Assembly (NCBI GenBank): GCA_002256435.1
Contig: NKJC01000002.1
Coordinates: 291,996 to 355,995, forward strand
Origin: Chitinophagaceae bacterium BSSC1
GTDB lineage: Bacteria; Bacteroidota; Bacteroidia; Chitinophagales; Chitinophagaceae
DNA: 64,000 nucleotides
Reading direction: 5' to 3'
Shown: positions 39,842 to 49,273 of the stretch, piece after piece
Position numbering within the stretch: the stretch's first letter is position 1
Layout of the letters: each line of letters opens with the position of its first letter
Made by a program: the position numbers and the translations under genes
Notes under the pieces: model-generated
Told to the model about the DNA's origin: nothing
The model's input: only the letters and a program-made list of their open reading frames with translations
Databases searched by the model: none

Positions 39842-40657
39842 CTAAAGGGCATTGGCATCAAAATATTTTTTGAACAACAACAATTGAAAGTCAATGCTAT
39901 TACTCCAATAAGCTGTATTATGGGCTCCTGGCCTTTCAATATAGTCATGGTCTATTTTTAGTTTCAACAGTTTCTCATGCAAGGCTTTGTTTACTGGATA
40001 AAAGAAATCGTCTACGCCACAATCAAATATCAATTTTAAAGAATTGTTCTTTAATCCGTCTACCAATTCCATTACCGTATTGGCATCCCAAACAGACTTA
40101 TTGTTTGCATATTCGCCTAAGGCTTTTTTAATTTCCCAGTTGTTGGGAAAGGGTCTAAAATCAACCCCACCACAAATACTTCCCGCTGCGCCAAATATGT
40201 TTTGGTTGCGAATAGCCAAGTAAAGCCCTCCGTGACCTCCCATACTTAAGCCTGTAATTGCCCTATGTTTTCTATCTGGAATAGTCAAATAATGTTCATC
40301 TACATATGGGATCAGGTCTTTAATTACAAAAGATTCATAACGAATGCTGGAATCAATTGGACTATCAAAATACCAGCTATTGGCGCCATCAGGGCAGACT
40401 AGAATCATATTCAAGTCTTCTGCCTTCTGTTGTAATTGAGGCGCGGCTTGGGGCCACTGGCGTTGATTACCACCATATCCATGTAGCAAGTACACCGCCG
40501 GAATTAATACTTTGCTTTTGTTCCTTGGTTGAATGACTACAAACTTGACTTGTTTGTGCAAACTATTGCTGTAAAACTGAACCGTGTCAACAGATGCATT
40601 GGCAGCAAGGCTTACCATGCAAAAAAGGAACAGAGCTATTTTAATTAGACGCATCAT
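39842..40657 (-). CDS. Esterase D-like alpha/beta hydrolase (secreted), tandem paralogue
   Basis: Signal peptide; IPAVYLLHGYGGNQRQWP, RAITGLSMGGHGGLYLA, ERPGAHNTAYW. Confidence 0.9.
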   Translation of the reverse strand: MMRLIKIALFLFCMVSLAANASVDTVQFYSNSLHKQVKFVVIQPRNKSKVLIPAVYLLHGYGGNQRQWPQAAPQLQQKAEDLNMILVCPDGANSWYFDSPIDSSIRYESFVIKDLIPYVDEHYLTIPDRKHRAITGLSMGGHGGLYLAIRNQNIFGAAGSICGGVDFRPFPNNWEIKKALGEYANNKSVWDANTVMELVDGLKNNSLKLIFDCGVDDFFYPVNKALHEKLLKLKIDHDYIERPGAHNTAYWSNSIDFQLLLFKKYFDANAL

Positions 40658-40663
40658 ATAAAA

Positions 40664-40699
40664 ATTAAAGTCACCTGAAATTAATCAAGTGACTTTAAT
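40664..40699 (-). terminator. Intrinsic terminator for M1 peptidase gene
   Basis: Perfect 11-bp stem attaaagtcac / gtgactttaat, 14-nt loop; T tract on minus strand. Confidence 0.65.
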
Positions 40700-40725
40700 C
40701 AAAAAAATAGATTTATCAAAAACAA

Positions 40726-43143
40726 CTAGTTCTTTTTCTCCATGGCTTTTTGCATAGGATTAACACCTGTGCTTTGACCACGTCCACCACCCTGTCTTGC
40801 CTTAAAGATGGCAAACTTACTTGGTGTAACAGTTTCCATACCCCAAGTATTGTTATTCTCATTAATATCGGCTGTTTCACGCATTGGATCCAATTTGATT
40901 CCTACCGCTTTTTTGTTTGTCAGGAACAATTTGGTCACTTTATTTTCATTTAAACGCCAAACCTGTGAAGGAATTCTTTCTGTTTGTTTGGTTCCATCTT
41001 CAAAACTGAACTCCACAATGATTGGCATCACTAAACCGCCCTTATTGCTAAAGGTAATTTCATACAAATTCACATTGGCGTATTTAGCTTTAGCAGCATT
41101 GTCCATTGATTCTGGTGTAACATTTGGAGGAGTTACTTTGTATTTAGTAGTATCGTATGGTTCAATACCCCTTGCATAACGCCAGTAAAAATCCCTTAAA
41201 CTAGTATCCGCATCGGTCAAGAAGATAATGTTCTTGTCATTACGATTTCTAATTTTAGAAATATCATCAAATGTATTCAACATAGGCTTGGCCAAAGACA
41301 TCATGCCATTTGGACTAGCATTCATAGGTGCCCCTCCGCCTCTTCCACCTTGGAATCCTGCTTGTGCAGCCATATTAGGATCATAGACACCATGCTTAAC
41401 GGTATCAATGGCAATATCGCAAGGATCTATTCCGTAGAACCATCCCCTCCAGAACCAATCCAAATCTTCTGCACTAGCGTCTTCCATAGTACGGAATAAG
41501 TCTGCGGGTTGAGGATGTTTGAAAGCCCAACGGCGAGCATATTCTTTGAAACTATAGTCAAACAGTTCCCTTCCCATAATGGTTTCTCTTAAAATATTCA
41601 AACCAGTAGCAGGCTTGGTATAAGCGTTTGGTCCAAAGAGGACAATATTTTCACTATTGGTCATAATAGGTTCCAACTGATCCTTGGGTAAACGCATATA
41701 GTCTGCAATGGTATATGCAGCACCTTTACCACGAGATGGATATTTGTTGTCATACAATTCCTCAGTTAGGTATTCTACAAAAGAATTCAACCCTTCATCC
41801 ATCCAGCTCCACTGACGCTCATCACTGTTGACAATCATGGGGAAGAAATTGTGACCTACTTCGTGAATAATCACACCCAACATTCCTTGTTTGGTAGTTT
41901 CACTATAGCTACCATCTTTTTCTGTTCTACCATTGTTAAAACAGATCATAGGATATTCCATACCATTAGAAGCTTCAATACTTTGGGCAACTGGGTAAGG
42001 ATAAGGAATAGAGAATTTAGAATAAGATTTAATAGTATGAGCTACTACTTTGGTAGAAAACTTACGATACAAGCCGTAAGCTTCTTTTGGATAACCGCTC
42101 ATGCACATTATTTTCTTTCCTTCTACATAGGCTGGCATGGCGTCCCAGATGATTTTTCTAGAAGAAGTCCATGCAAAATCACGAACGTTATCGGCTTTGT
42201 ATACCCAAGTTTTCTTAGCAGTACTTTTTTGTTTTTCTGCTTTCTTGGCTTCGTCCAGAGTTACAATTTCTACTGGCTCTTTGGCATTCTGAGCCTTAGA
42301 CCAACGAGTCATTTGTGCTGGAGATAATACTTGTGAATAGTTCTGGCACTCTCCTGTAGAAAGAATGGTATGGTCTGCAGGAACAGTCATGCTCACATTG
42401 AAATTGCCAAAAGTTAAGGCAAATTCCCCCCTTCCAGTAAATTGGTGGTGTTGCCATCCTTGAAAATCACTGTAAACAGTTAGTCTAGGATACCATTGTG
42501 CCATGGTAAAGAAATGGTTTCCATCTTCTGGGAAGAATTCATAGCCACCTCTACCTCCAACGGTTAAACGATCAGAAATCTTGTAATGCCAACTAAGGTT
42601 GAACACAAATTTCTGACCAGGTTTTAATGCTGTTGGTAATTCAACGCGCATCATGGTTTTGTTGATGGTATATTTTAAGTTCTTACCTGTAACATCGGTT
42701 AACTTGGTAATCACATCGCCCAAGCCATTATCTTTTCCAGCTTCCATCATAGCATCTGCTTGAGTGGTAGACAATTGCCTACCCATTTGCGATGAATTTT
42801 GATAACCCGCATTGTTGATGCTGCTATGCTCGTTCTCGTCCAATTGCAACCAGAGATAAGTTAGCACATCAGGAGAGTTATTATAATAAGTAACGGTTTC
42901 ACTTCCTTTTAAGGTTAAATTGGGTTCATCCAATTCACATTTGATATTGTAGTCTACCCTTTGCTGCCAATATTTTGGGCCGGGGGCACCGCTAGCTGTG
43001 CGATACTCATTGGGTGTTGGAAGAATGGTACCCAATTGTTCAAACTTGTTCCCATGATTGGAACCTGGATTGTTCATGATGTTTTGCGCCTGCGTTAAAG
43101 AAGCAAAAGCCACCATTAAAACAATGAAACCTAATTTTCTCAT
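40726..43143 (-). CDS. M1-family metallopeptidase
   Basis: GMEYPMICF, HEVGHNFFPMIVNSDERQWSWMDEGLNSFVEYLTEE (HExxH-18-E), signal peptide. Confidence 0.92.
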   Translation of the reverse strand: MRKLGFIVLMVAFASLTQAQNIMNNPGSNHGNKFEQLGTILPTPNEYRTASGAPGPKYWQQRVDYNIKCELDEPNLTLKGSETVTYYNNSPDVLTYLWLQLDENEHSSINNAGYQNSSQMGRQLSTTQADAMMEAGKDNGLGDVITKLTDVTGKNLKYTINKTMMRVELPTALKPGQKFVFNLSWHYKISDRLTVGGRGGYEFFPEDGNHFFTMAQWYPRLTVYSDFQGWQHHQFTGRGEFALTFGNFNVSMTVPADHTILSTGECQNYSQVLSPAQMTRWSKAQNAKEPVEIVTLDEAKKAEKQKSTAKKTWVYKADNVRDFAWTSSRKIIWDAMPAYVEGKKIMCMSGYPKEAYGLYRKFSTKVVAHTIKSYSKFSIPYPYPVAQSIEASNGMEYPMICFNNGRTEKDGSYSETTKQGMLGVIIHEVGHNFFPMIVNSDERQWSWMDEGLNSFVEYLTEELYDNKYPSRGKGAAYTIADYMRLPKDQLEPIMTNSENIVLFGPNAYTKPATGLNILRETIMGRELFDYSFKEYARRWAFKHPQPADLFRTMEDASAEDLDWFWRGWFYGIDPCDIAIDTVKHGVYDPNMAAQAGFQGGRGGGAPMNASPNGMMSLAKPMLNTFDDISKIRNRNDKNIIFLTDADTSLRDFYWRYARGIEPYDTTKYKVTPPNVTPESMDNAAKAKYANVNLYEITFSNKGGLVMPIIVEFSFEDGTKQTERIPSQVWRLNENKVTKLFLTNKKAVGIKLDPMRETADINENNNTWGMETVTPSKFAIFKARQGGGRGQSTGVNPMQKAMEKKN

Positions 43144-43154
43144 AATTGTATGGT

Positions 43155-43787
43155 TTATTGTGGTAATACGTTGTGTAATCTATCCAAAGCCATGTTTAAT
43201 GCAAGTGCAAACACGGCAGCACTTACAAATAAAAGCCATTCCCTCCTATTTACCTTGATTAAACCCACAAAAACAAAGGAAATAATCAGGATAATCAAAA
43301 CAATCAAAATTTGTCCAAGCTCCAAACCCAGATTAAAAGCCAGCAATTGGCTAAAAATCCCTTGATCCTTACCCAATAAACTTTTCAAATAGCTACTAAA
43401 ACCTAAGCCATGAATCAGGCCAAAGAACAGTGCCATAAAATAAATGGGTGGGAACTTTGTCTTAAACACAAATTTCTTCACAAACAAATTACTAATAGCC
43501 GTTATTAGGATAGTGATGGGGATTAAAAACTCAATCCAATTGACCGAATAAGTAACAATATTTAGGACACTCAAAGCCAATGTAATGCTATGCCCAATGG
43601 TGAACGCCGTAACCAGTACCAAGACCTTTTTCCAATCTGCAAATTGATACCTGATGGTCAAAGCTATAATAAAGAGTATATGATCACTGGTGGTTAAACC
43701 CGCCAATTGAGACCAGAAAGATAATTGCCCGTTCCAATTGGCAATATGTTGAAAACCAGTCTCTAAATACAGTTTAAAATCATTCAT
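43155..43787 (-). CDS. HupE/UreJ-like membrane protein
   Basis: Multi-TM; GLTTSDHILFIIALTI, VTAFTIGHSITLALSVL, FGLIHGLGFSS. Confidence 0.88.
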   Translation of the reverse strand: MNDFKLYLETGFQHIANWNGQLSFWSQLAGLTTSDHILFIIALTIRYQFADWKKVLVLVTAFTIGHSITLALSVLNIVTYSVNWIEFLIPITILITAISNLFVKKFVFKTKFPPIYFMALFFGLIHGLGFSSYLKSLLGKDQGIFSQLLAFNLGLELGQILIVLIILIISFVFVGLIKVNRREWLLFVSAAVFALALNMALDRLHNVLPQ

Positions 43788-43841
43788 AAGCGAGGTTTCA
43801 AATTAATCATGACATTTGTAGTGTAAAAAAAAGAATGTTGA

Positions 43842-44330
43842 ATGGTAAATAGTATGTTTCAATGGATTTCTTTGGCATTCGTAGCCCTATTGCACCCCTT
43901 TTATGTATCCGTTATAGAAATAAATCATAATACAAAAGAAGCCACAGCCGAAATCAGCGTTCGCATATTTACGCAGGACCTAGAAACCACTCTACAAAAG
44001 TATAGTAATACAAAAGTAGATATTGCCCATCCCGCAGACAATGCTTTGCTTGACAAACAAATCAACAATTATATTCAGCAGAAACTGCAACTCAAAATCA
44101 ATGGACAAGCTGCCAATATCCATTATTTGGGCCACGAAATTCAAATGGAAAGTGTTTGGGTTTATGCAGAAGTGCCCAAGGTTAGCCAATTAAAAAGGCT
44201 GGACGTGCAATGCCAATTGCTATTTGATTTTCAAACCTTGCAAAGCAATATTTTTCATGTAAAGGCAAAGGGGCAAGAAAAAAGCTATAAACTAGATTAT
44301 CCGAAAACTAGCACCAGTTTCGAGTTTTAA
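43842..44330 (+). CDS. DUF6702-family protein
   Basis: LLHPFYVSVIEINHNTKEATAEISVRIFTQDLETTL. Confidence 0.75.
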   Translation: MVNSMFQWISLAFVALLHPFYVSVIEINHNTKEATAEISVRIFTQDLETTLQKYSNTKVDIAHPADNALLDKQINNYIQQKLQLKINGQAANIHYLGHEIQMESVWVYAEVPKVSQLKRLDVQCQLLFDFQTLQSNIFHVKAKGQEKSYKLDYPKTSTSFEF

Positions 44331-45625
44331 TCTACTCCTGGATCAAGTCTGGTATTTACCAATACTTTGTCAATTCGGTGGTGATCCATGTCTATTACTT
44401 CAAATTCAAAGACTTTCCAGCTCAATGTTTCTCCCGTAGTAGGAATTCTTTGCAATTCATGAATAATAAATCCCGCAAGGGTATCAAAATCTTGATCCCC
44501 TTCCATCATCCATTCCGTTTTGTCAAAATGACTCAAGAAATCATAAAATGGAATTTGCGCGTCTACCAAGAAAGAACCATCGGCCCTTTCCAAAATGTCA
44601 AATGACTCGTCTTCTTGTTGGGGAATATCACCTACAATGGCTTCCAAAATATCATTAAGCGTAATCATGCCCAATATGGAACCATATTCATCAACTATAA
44701 AACAATGGTGAATCTTGGTTTTCTTGAATTGCTCCAAAACTTGATAAGCCGTATTATTCTCTGGAACATACATGGCGGGTTTCATAATCTTTTGAACACC
44801 CGTATTTTCAGCAACAACAATAAAGTCTTTAATTGCCACCACCCCAATGATTCTATCAATTTCACCATCACAAACTGGATAAACAGAATGCACCACTTCT
44901 TGCATCATTGACTTGATTTCAGCCACTGACTTGTTCTGGTCAATCCAAACAATATCACTTCTATGAGTCATCAATGAAGTAATATTTCTATCACCCAAAT
45001 GAAAAACGCGTTCAATAATTTCTTGTTCTGCTTCTTCTATAGCACCGTGCTCGGTTCCCTCACTAATGATGGCTTTAATTTCTTCTTCTGTAACCTGATT
45101 TTCACTGGTTTTTACATTCATTAATCTCACCAACAAATTAGATGCGCCCATGAGCAACCAAACAAATGGATAAGTAATCCAAGAGATAATGCTCATTGGC
45201 CCTGCCGCTTTTTTGGCTATCCCCTCAGGGTTACTCAAGCCAAGGCGCTTGGGCACCAATTCTCCCAAAACCAAGGAAAGAAAAGTGATCACAATCAATA
45301 TAATGACTGTAGCAATGGTACCACTATAGGGTTTAATGAAATCTATTTGAGATAAAGTGGCTTGTAATGGTGTTTTAAAACTGTCTCCAGAATAAATACC
45401 TGTTAGGATGCCAATAAGGGTAATGCCAATTTGCACCGTGGATAAAAAACTATCAGGATGATTGGCCAGCTCTAAAGCCTTGGCGGCGTCTTTGTCCCCT
45501 TTTTGGGCCTGTGCTTCTAGCCTTGCTTTTCTAGCAGAAACAAGGGCAATTTCGGCCATAGAAAACAGACCATTGACCAAAATCAGCGCTAAAATGATAA
45601 ATACTTCTGTCATGAGATGGATCAA
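44327..45625 (-). CDS. Hemolysin C/CNNM-type membrane protein with CBS domains
   Basis: DUF21 region, LVLGELVPKRLGLSNPE, CBS pair, CorC-HlyC C-terminal domain. Confidence 0.93.
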   Translation of the reverse strand: MIHLMTEVFIILALILVNGLFSMAEIALVSARKARLEAQAQKGDKDAAKALELANHPDSFLSTVQIGITLIGILTGIYSGDSFKTPLQATLSQIDFIKPYSGTIATVIILIVITFLSLVLGELVPKRLGLSNPEGIAKKAAGPMSIISWITYPFVWLLMGASNLLVRLMNVKTSENQVTEEEIKAIISEGTEHGAIEEAEQEIIERVFHLGDRNITSLMTHRSDIVWIDQNKSVAEIKSMMQEVVHSVYPVCDGEIDRIIGVVAIKDFIVVAENTGVQKIMKPAMYVPENNTAYQVLEQFKKTKIHHCFIVDEYGSILGMITLNDILEAIVGDIPQQEDESFDILERADGSFLVDAQIPFYDFLSHFDKTEWMMEGDQDFDTLAGFIIHELQRIPTTGETLSWKVFEFEVIDMDHHRIDKVLVNTRLDPGVD

Positions 45626-45646
45626 ATCTAATCAATTGCCAGCAAA

Positions 45647-47323
45647 TCAGGGTTTCCCATCTAAATCAAGGATTACATAATGCGGAACTTCTTGCTCCCT
45701 AGTAGCTGGATTTAAAAATTGGGCGCTTAGAATACTCACTGAAAAATTGGGGCCCTTGTGCAATAATTTAGCCCCTGGATAAACTTGCTGAAACAAGGAT
45801 AGACTATCACTTGAGGTTACAAGTATATCTGAAGAAAGAATCTCTCTGCGTTGGAATTTGTGTTGAAATATATGTTTTCCATAAAAATGCATGGCCCTGC
45901 TATCGCCAGTGCCATAGAGCACTATTTTATTTTTATCCAAGCCCGATTGGTTAATATAATCCGCGGCCGTATTCCCCATTTGAAATTGTAATAACCTGGG
46001 ATAAAATTGGGTATTCAAAAATAGGTTTACTGCAATAACGGTATAGACTGCCCCTATTAGAATAGAAGGCATTCCCATAAAAGGTTGATTTCTTAAAACC
46101 AACCACATAAATAGCAAAAGCCCCATGATGGCAAGAATGGGAACAAATATGGGGACTTCTGGAAAAGGAAAACGCATGAGTACCACAACCGCCATCCACA
46201 AAACAAAAAACACAAAAGCATGTACCCATTGGAAACCCTTTTTAAGGAGGGGCCATTGTTTGGTAAAAAATAAATGATTCAAAAATACTGCTGTAACAAT
46301 GGCGGCCAATGGGAATACCACAAAAATATAGTGTGGCAGTTGTGCTTGACTTCTGGCTAAAATGCAATAGGTAAAAACAAATCCACCCGTAGTTATCCAC
46401 TCCTGCTTTTTGTTTAACCAAAAACGAGAAGGTATTATTTGCCAAATAGAGAAAACCAGACCAGCTAAAAAGAATAGGATCCAGGGTAAAAAACTCCAAA
46501 GCATGTTTTCCAATAAAAAGCTGAAATAGCTCATCTCATGATACATGTTTTCTCCAGTATACCTACCAAAACTCTGTGTCCAATAATAGAACCTTAATCC
46601 AGACTGAATAGGTCTTCCATTAATTAATTTTCCTGGATGCAAGTCAAATTGTTGGTAGAGTCCAATGCTCATGGGAATCAATAAAACGGCTATGATTACT
46701 AGCCCAACCAAATATTCCCATCGGAACAATTGTTTCCATTCTCTTTTGAGTATGAAATGAGGTAAAAAAGCCAGCACAGGTACAATTAAAGCAATTGGCC
46801 CCTTGGTCATCATACCACCCGCAATTGCCATAAAAGCCAATATAAAATTCAGCCATTTATCTTCTTGGTACCAAGCACTTAATTGCCAGATACTAAATAT
46901 AACCCAACCCATGAGCATGGTGTCTGTTCTCACGTCATGGTTGATTAAAAAGAACGCTTGAGAAGTTGCTAAAACCATTGCGCTTAATCGTGCGATATTT
47001 TTTCCATCCCATTGATTTGCCAAAGCATGCGTAGAATAAACAGCTAGTATGGCAAACAAAAAAGACGGTAAGCGATAAGCCCAGTCATAAATACCAAAGA
47101 CCTTCATACTAAGTGCACTCAACCAAAATAACATGGGGGGTTTGTCTAAATAATCCGCTCCCATATCATAAAACCAAATCCATGATTTCCCCTCCAATAA
47201 TTCTCTACTAATAGAAGCATATTGAGAGGCATCAATGTCCATTAGGGGTATGGAAAACATCCCCACTAAACAAGTGAGAAATGACAATCCCAATACGGAA
47301 AAATAAAACCGTTGATTAATCAT
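45647..47323 (-). CDS. GT39/ArnT-like membrane glycosyltransferase
   Basis: DIDASQYASISRELLEGKSWIWFYDMGADYLDKPPMLFWLSALSMKVFG; many TM helices. Confidence 0.9.
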   Translation of the reverse strand: MINQRFYFSVLGLSFLTCLVGMFSIPLMDIDASQYASISRELLEGKSWIWFYDMGADYLDKPPMLFWLSALSMKVFGIYDWAYRLPSFLFAILAVYSTHALANQWDGKNIARLSAMVLATSQAFFLINHDVRTDTMLMGWVIFSIWQLSAWYQEDKWLNFILAFMAIAGGMMTKGPIALIVPVLAFLPHFILKREWKQLFRWEYLVGLVIIAVLLIPMSIGLYQQFDLHPGKLINGRPIQSGLRFYYWTQSFGRYTGENMYHEMSYFSFLLENMLWSFLPWILFFLAGLVFSIWQIIPSRFWLNKKQEWITTGGFVFTYCILARSQAQLPHYIFVVFPLAAIVTAVFLNHLFFTKQWPLLKKGFQWVHAFVFFVLWMAVVVLMRFPFPEVPIFVPILAIMGLLLFMWLVLRNQPFMGMPSILIGAVYTVIAVNLFLNTQFYPRLLQFQMGNTAADYINQSGLDKNKIVLYGTGDSRAMHFYGKHIFQHKFQRREILSSDILVTSSDSLSLFQQVYPGAKLLHKGPNFSVSILSAQFLNPATREQEVPHYVILDLDGKP

Positions 47324-47957
47324 TTGGGGAGGTTTTTGTACTTTCTATATTCCAAGTTGGAAACCTTTGTTGGTAAACAGAGGCTGTAGCATAACCAATT
47401 AATGAACCCAGTATGCCTCCACCTATGACATCAATAGGATAATGCACACCAACATAAACTTGGGCATAAGCCACAGAAGCTGCCCAAACAATAAAAGCCC
47501 ATTTCCATTTACCAAAGACTTGTCCAAGCGTCATAAAAATAAATACTGCAAATGCAAAATGATTGGTTGCATGAGAGGAGGTAAAACTATATCCAGAACC
47601 ACAATTGGGCAATAACAACCTAACCATCCCTACTAATTCAGGGTCATTACAAGGTCTTAATCTAGCAAAAAATGGTTTCATCAAGCTACTGCTCAGTTGG
47701 TCAGAAATGGCAAATGTGATAATGGCAGTAAGTATCCAAGAAAATGCTTTGGAGTGAAAATTAAGCACAACAAACAATATGAGGAAAAGGTATAATGGTA
47801 GCCAGGTATTGGCTTCTCTCCAAATGGGCAATAAACTATCTAACCAAGGGTGATTCCATTTACTATTGATTAATAAAAATAGCTGTTGATCCCAGGATGC
47901 CAACCATTCCCATGATTTTTGGAAAAAGCCCATTAAGAAGATATTGTCCATTGTCAT
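47316..47957 (-). CDS. PAP2-family phosphatase
   Basis: KPFFARLRPCNDP, SFTSSHATNHFAFAVF, AQVYVGVHYPIDVIGGG. ATG 47957 (or 47951) preferred over TTG 48029; overlaps GT39 by 8 nt. Confidence 0.9.
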   Translation of the reverse strand: MTMDNIFLMGFFQKSWEWLASWDQQLFLLINSKWNHPWLDSLLPIWREANTWLPLYLFLILFVVLNFHSKAFSWILTAIITFAISDQLSSSLMKPFFARLRPCNDPELVGMVRLLLPNCGSGYSFTSSHATNHFAFAVFIFMTLGQVFGKWKWAFIVWAASVAYAQVYVGVHYPIDVIGGGILGSLIGYATASVYQQRFPTWNIESTKTSPND

Positions 47958-48058
47958 TTTGTAAAGATAATGGAAGCTGCCGTTCCCCATTCCAGAATGG
48001 GATTGAGAATTAACAAACTGGACTTGCAAAAATTTAATTTAATTAATATATTTAATTC

Positions 48059-48439
48059 ATGAAACAGATTAGCCTTTTTTTATGCCTATTGGTTAGCCAA
48101 TCAATTTTGGCTCAGAAAAGTAGTTTGGTCATTGTTCCATCTGCTAAAGACAGCATTATAATGCCGAATGCATTAAAAGGGCAAAATTTTGGTCTAAAGT
48201 ATCAGTCCAATAATGGCCAGGGCTTTGACATATATGAATCTGGAATTGACAGAATGCCTGTTTTAATGCCTGACAAAAACAATTCGGCTTCTTTGGGATT
48301 GAACAAAACAGAAAATCAACCTAGCTTTCAACCTTTTAAAAAATATCAGCCAGCTCAAGTATTGCCAAATAACAATCAGGGACTTCAATTTCAAAATGAT
48401 AGTTTGATCATCACTCCCAAAAAATTCAAAAAACAATAG
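48059..48439 (+). CDS. Secreted hypothetical protein
   Basis: Signal peptide MKQISLFLCLLVSQSILAQ; no family recognised. Confidence 0.55.
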   Translation: MKQISLFLCLLVSQSILAQKSSLVIVPSAKDSIIMPNALKGQNFGLKYQSNNGQGFDIYESGIDRMPVLMPDKNNSASLGLNKTENQPSFQPFKKYQPAQVLPNNNQGLQFQNDSLIITPKKFKKQ

Positions 48440-48440
48440 T

Positions 48441-49190
48441 TTAAAGGATGGCCATTTTCCTGGCAACTAAGATTAATCTTGGAGAATCCTGCAATTGGTA
48501 TTTGCCTAGTTGATAATCTCCAAACACTTCTAATACTTGCAATCCTTGATAGGATAGCATTTCTGTAAAATCGCCCAGCGTAAATTTGGCTACTTTCTCT
48601 GTGTACAAATGTTTGGGAGATTGATTGCTGGCATCCGTAATTTGAATCTGTTTGTAAAAATGGGATTCGTCATTCCATTTACTAATATGAAATTTCACGT
48701 CCTCCACATCTACACTATGGGTGCTTTGCTGATTTTTTTCAGCGTATCTAACATTTAGGTAGTCAATCACAAAAATGCCACCCGGTTTAAGACTTTGGGC
48801 AATGGTTCTGATAGCATTATCATGCTCGCGTTTGGTTCTAAAATATCCAAAGCTGGTAAAAAAGTTGAATGCATAATCAAAATAGTTAATCCAAAAAGGC
48901 AAACGCATATCGTGTTGGTAAAAATGCAATTGCTCAGTTTCATCCAATTTAGCTTCTTGAATTGACTCTTCAGATAGATCAATACCTGTTGCTTCATAAC
49001 CCATATCGGCTAGCGCCTTGCTATGTCTTCCCTTGCCACAGGCCACGTCTAACATTCTTGCATGTTCAGCAGGTTTCAGGTGGGCAATCAGTAATTGTAT
49101 GAAATTCAATGCTTCCTGATCATCTCGATGTTGGTACAACAAATGATAATAATGGGAATTGAACCAATCTTTGAACCAGGTCTTGGGCAT
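48441..49190 (-). CDS. Class I SAM-dependent methyltransferase
   Basis: ARMLDVACGKGRHSKALADMGYEATGIDLSEESI; LKPGGIFVIDYLN. ATG 49190 preferred over TTG 49232. Confidence 0.9.
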   Translation of the reverse strand: MPKTWFKDWFNSHYYHLLYQHRDDQEALNFIQLLIAHLKPAEHARMLDVACGKGRHSKALADMGYEATGIDLSEESIQEAKLDETEQLHFYQHDMRLPFWINYFDYAFNFFTSFGYFRTKREHDNAIRTIAQSLKPGGIFVIDYLNVRYAEKNQQSTHSVDVEDVKFHISKWNDESHFYKQIQITDASNQSPKHLYTEKVAKFTLGDFTEMLSYQGLQVLEVFGDYQLGKYQLQDSPRLILVARKMAIL

Positions 49191-49243
49191 ATACGGGTTT
49201 ATGACGCAAAAATAGGCAGGAGAATCAAACAAAAAATTTGAAT

Positions 49244-49251
49244 TATGTTTG
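49244..49251 (+). promoter_or_regulatory. -7 promoter element TATGTTTG
   Basis: Matches TAnnTTTG; 22 nt upstream of glmM ATG. Confidence 0.45.
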
Positions 49252-49273
49252 CAGCTCTAAAAACAGGTAATGA

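Noticed and set aside
40750-42327. Plus-strand ORFs inside the M1 peptidase gene (e.g. 158 aa at 41851..42327)
   Set aside because: Antisense to the HExxH-containing peptidase frame; no independent motif.
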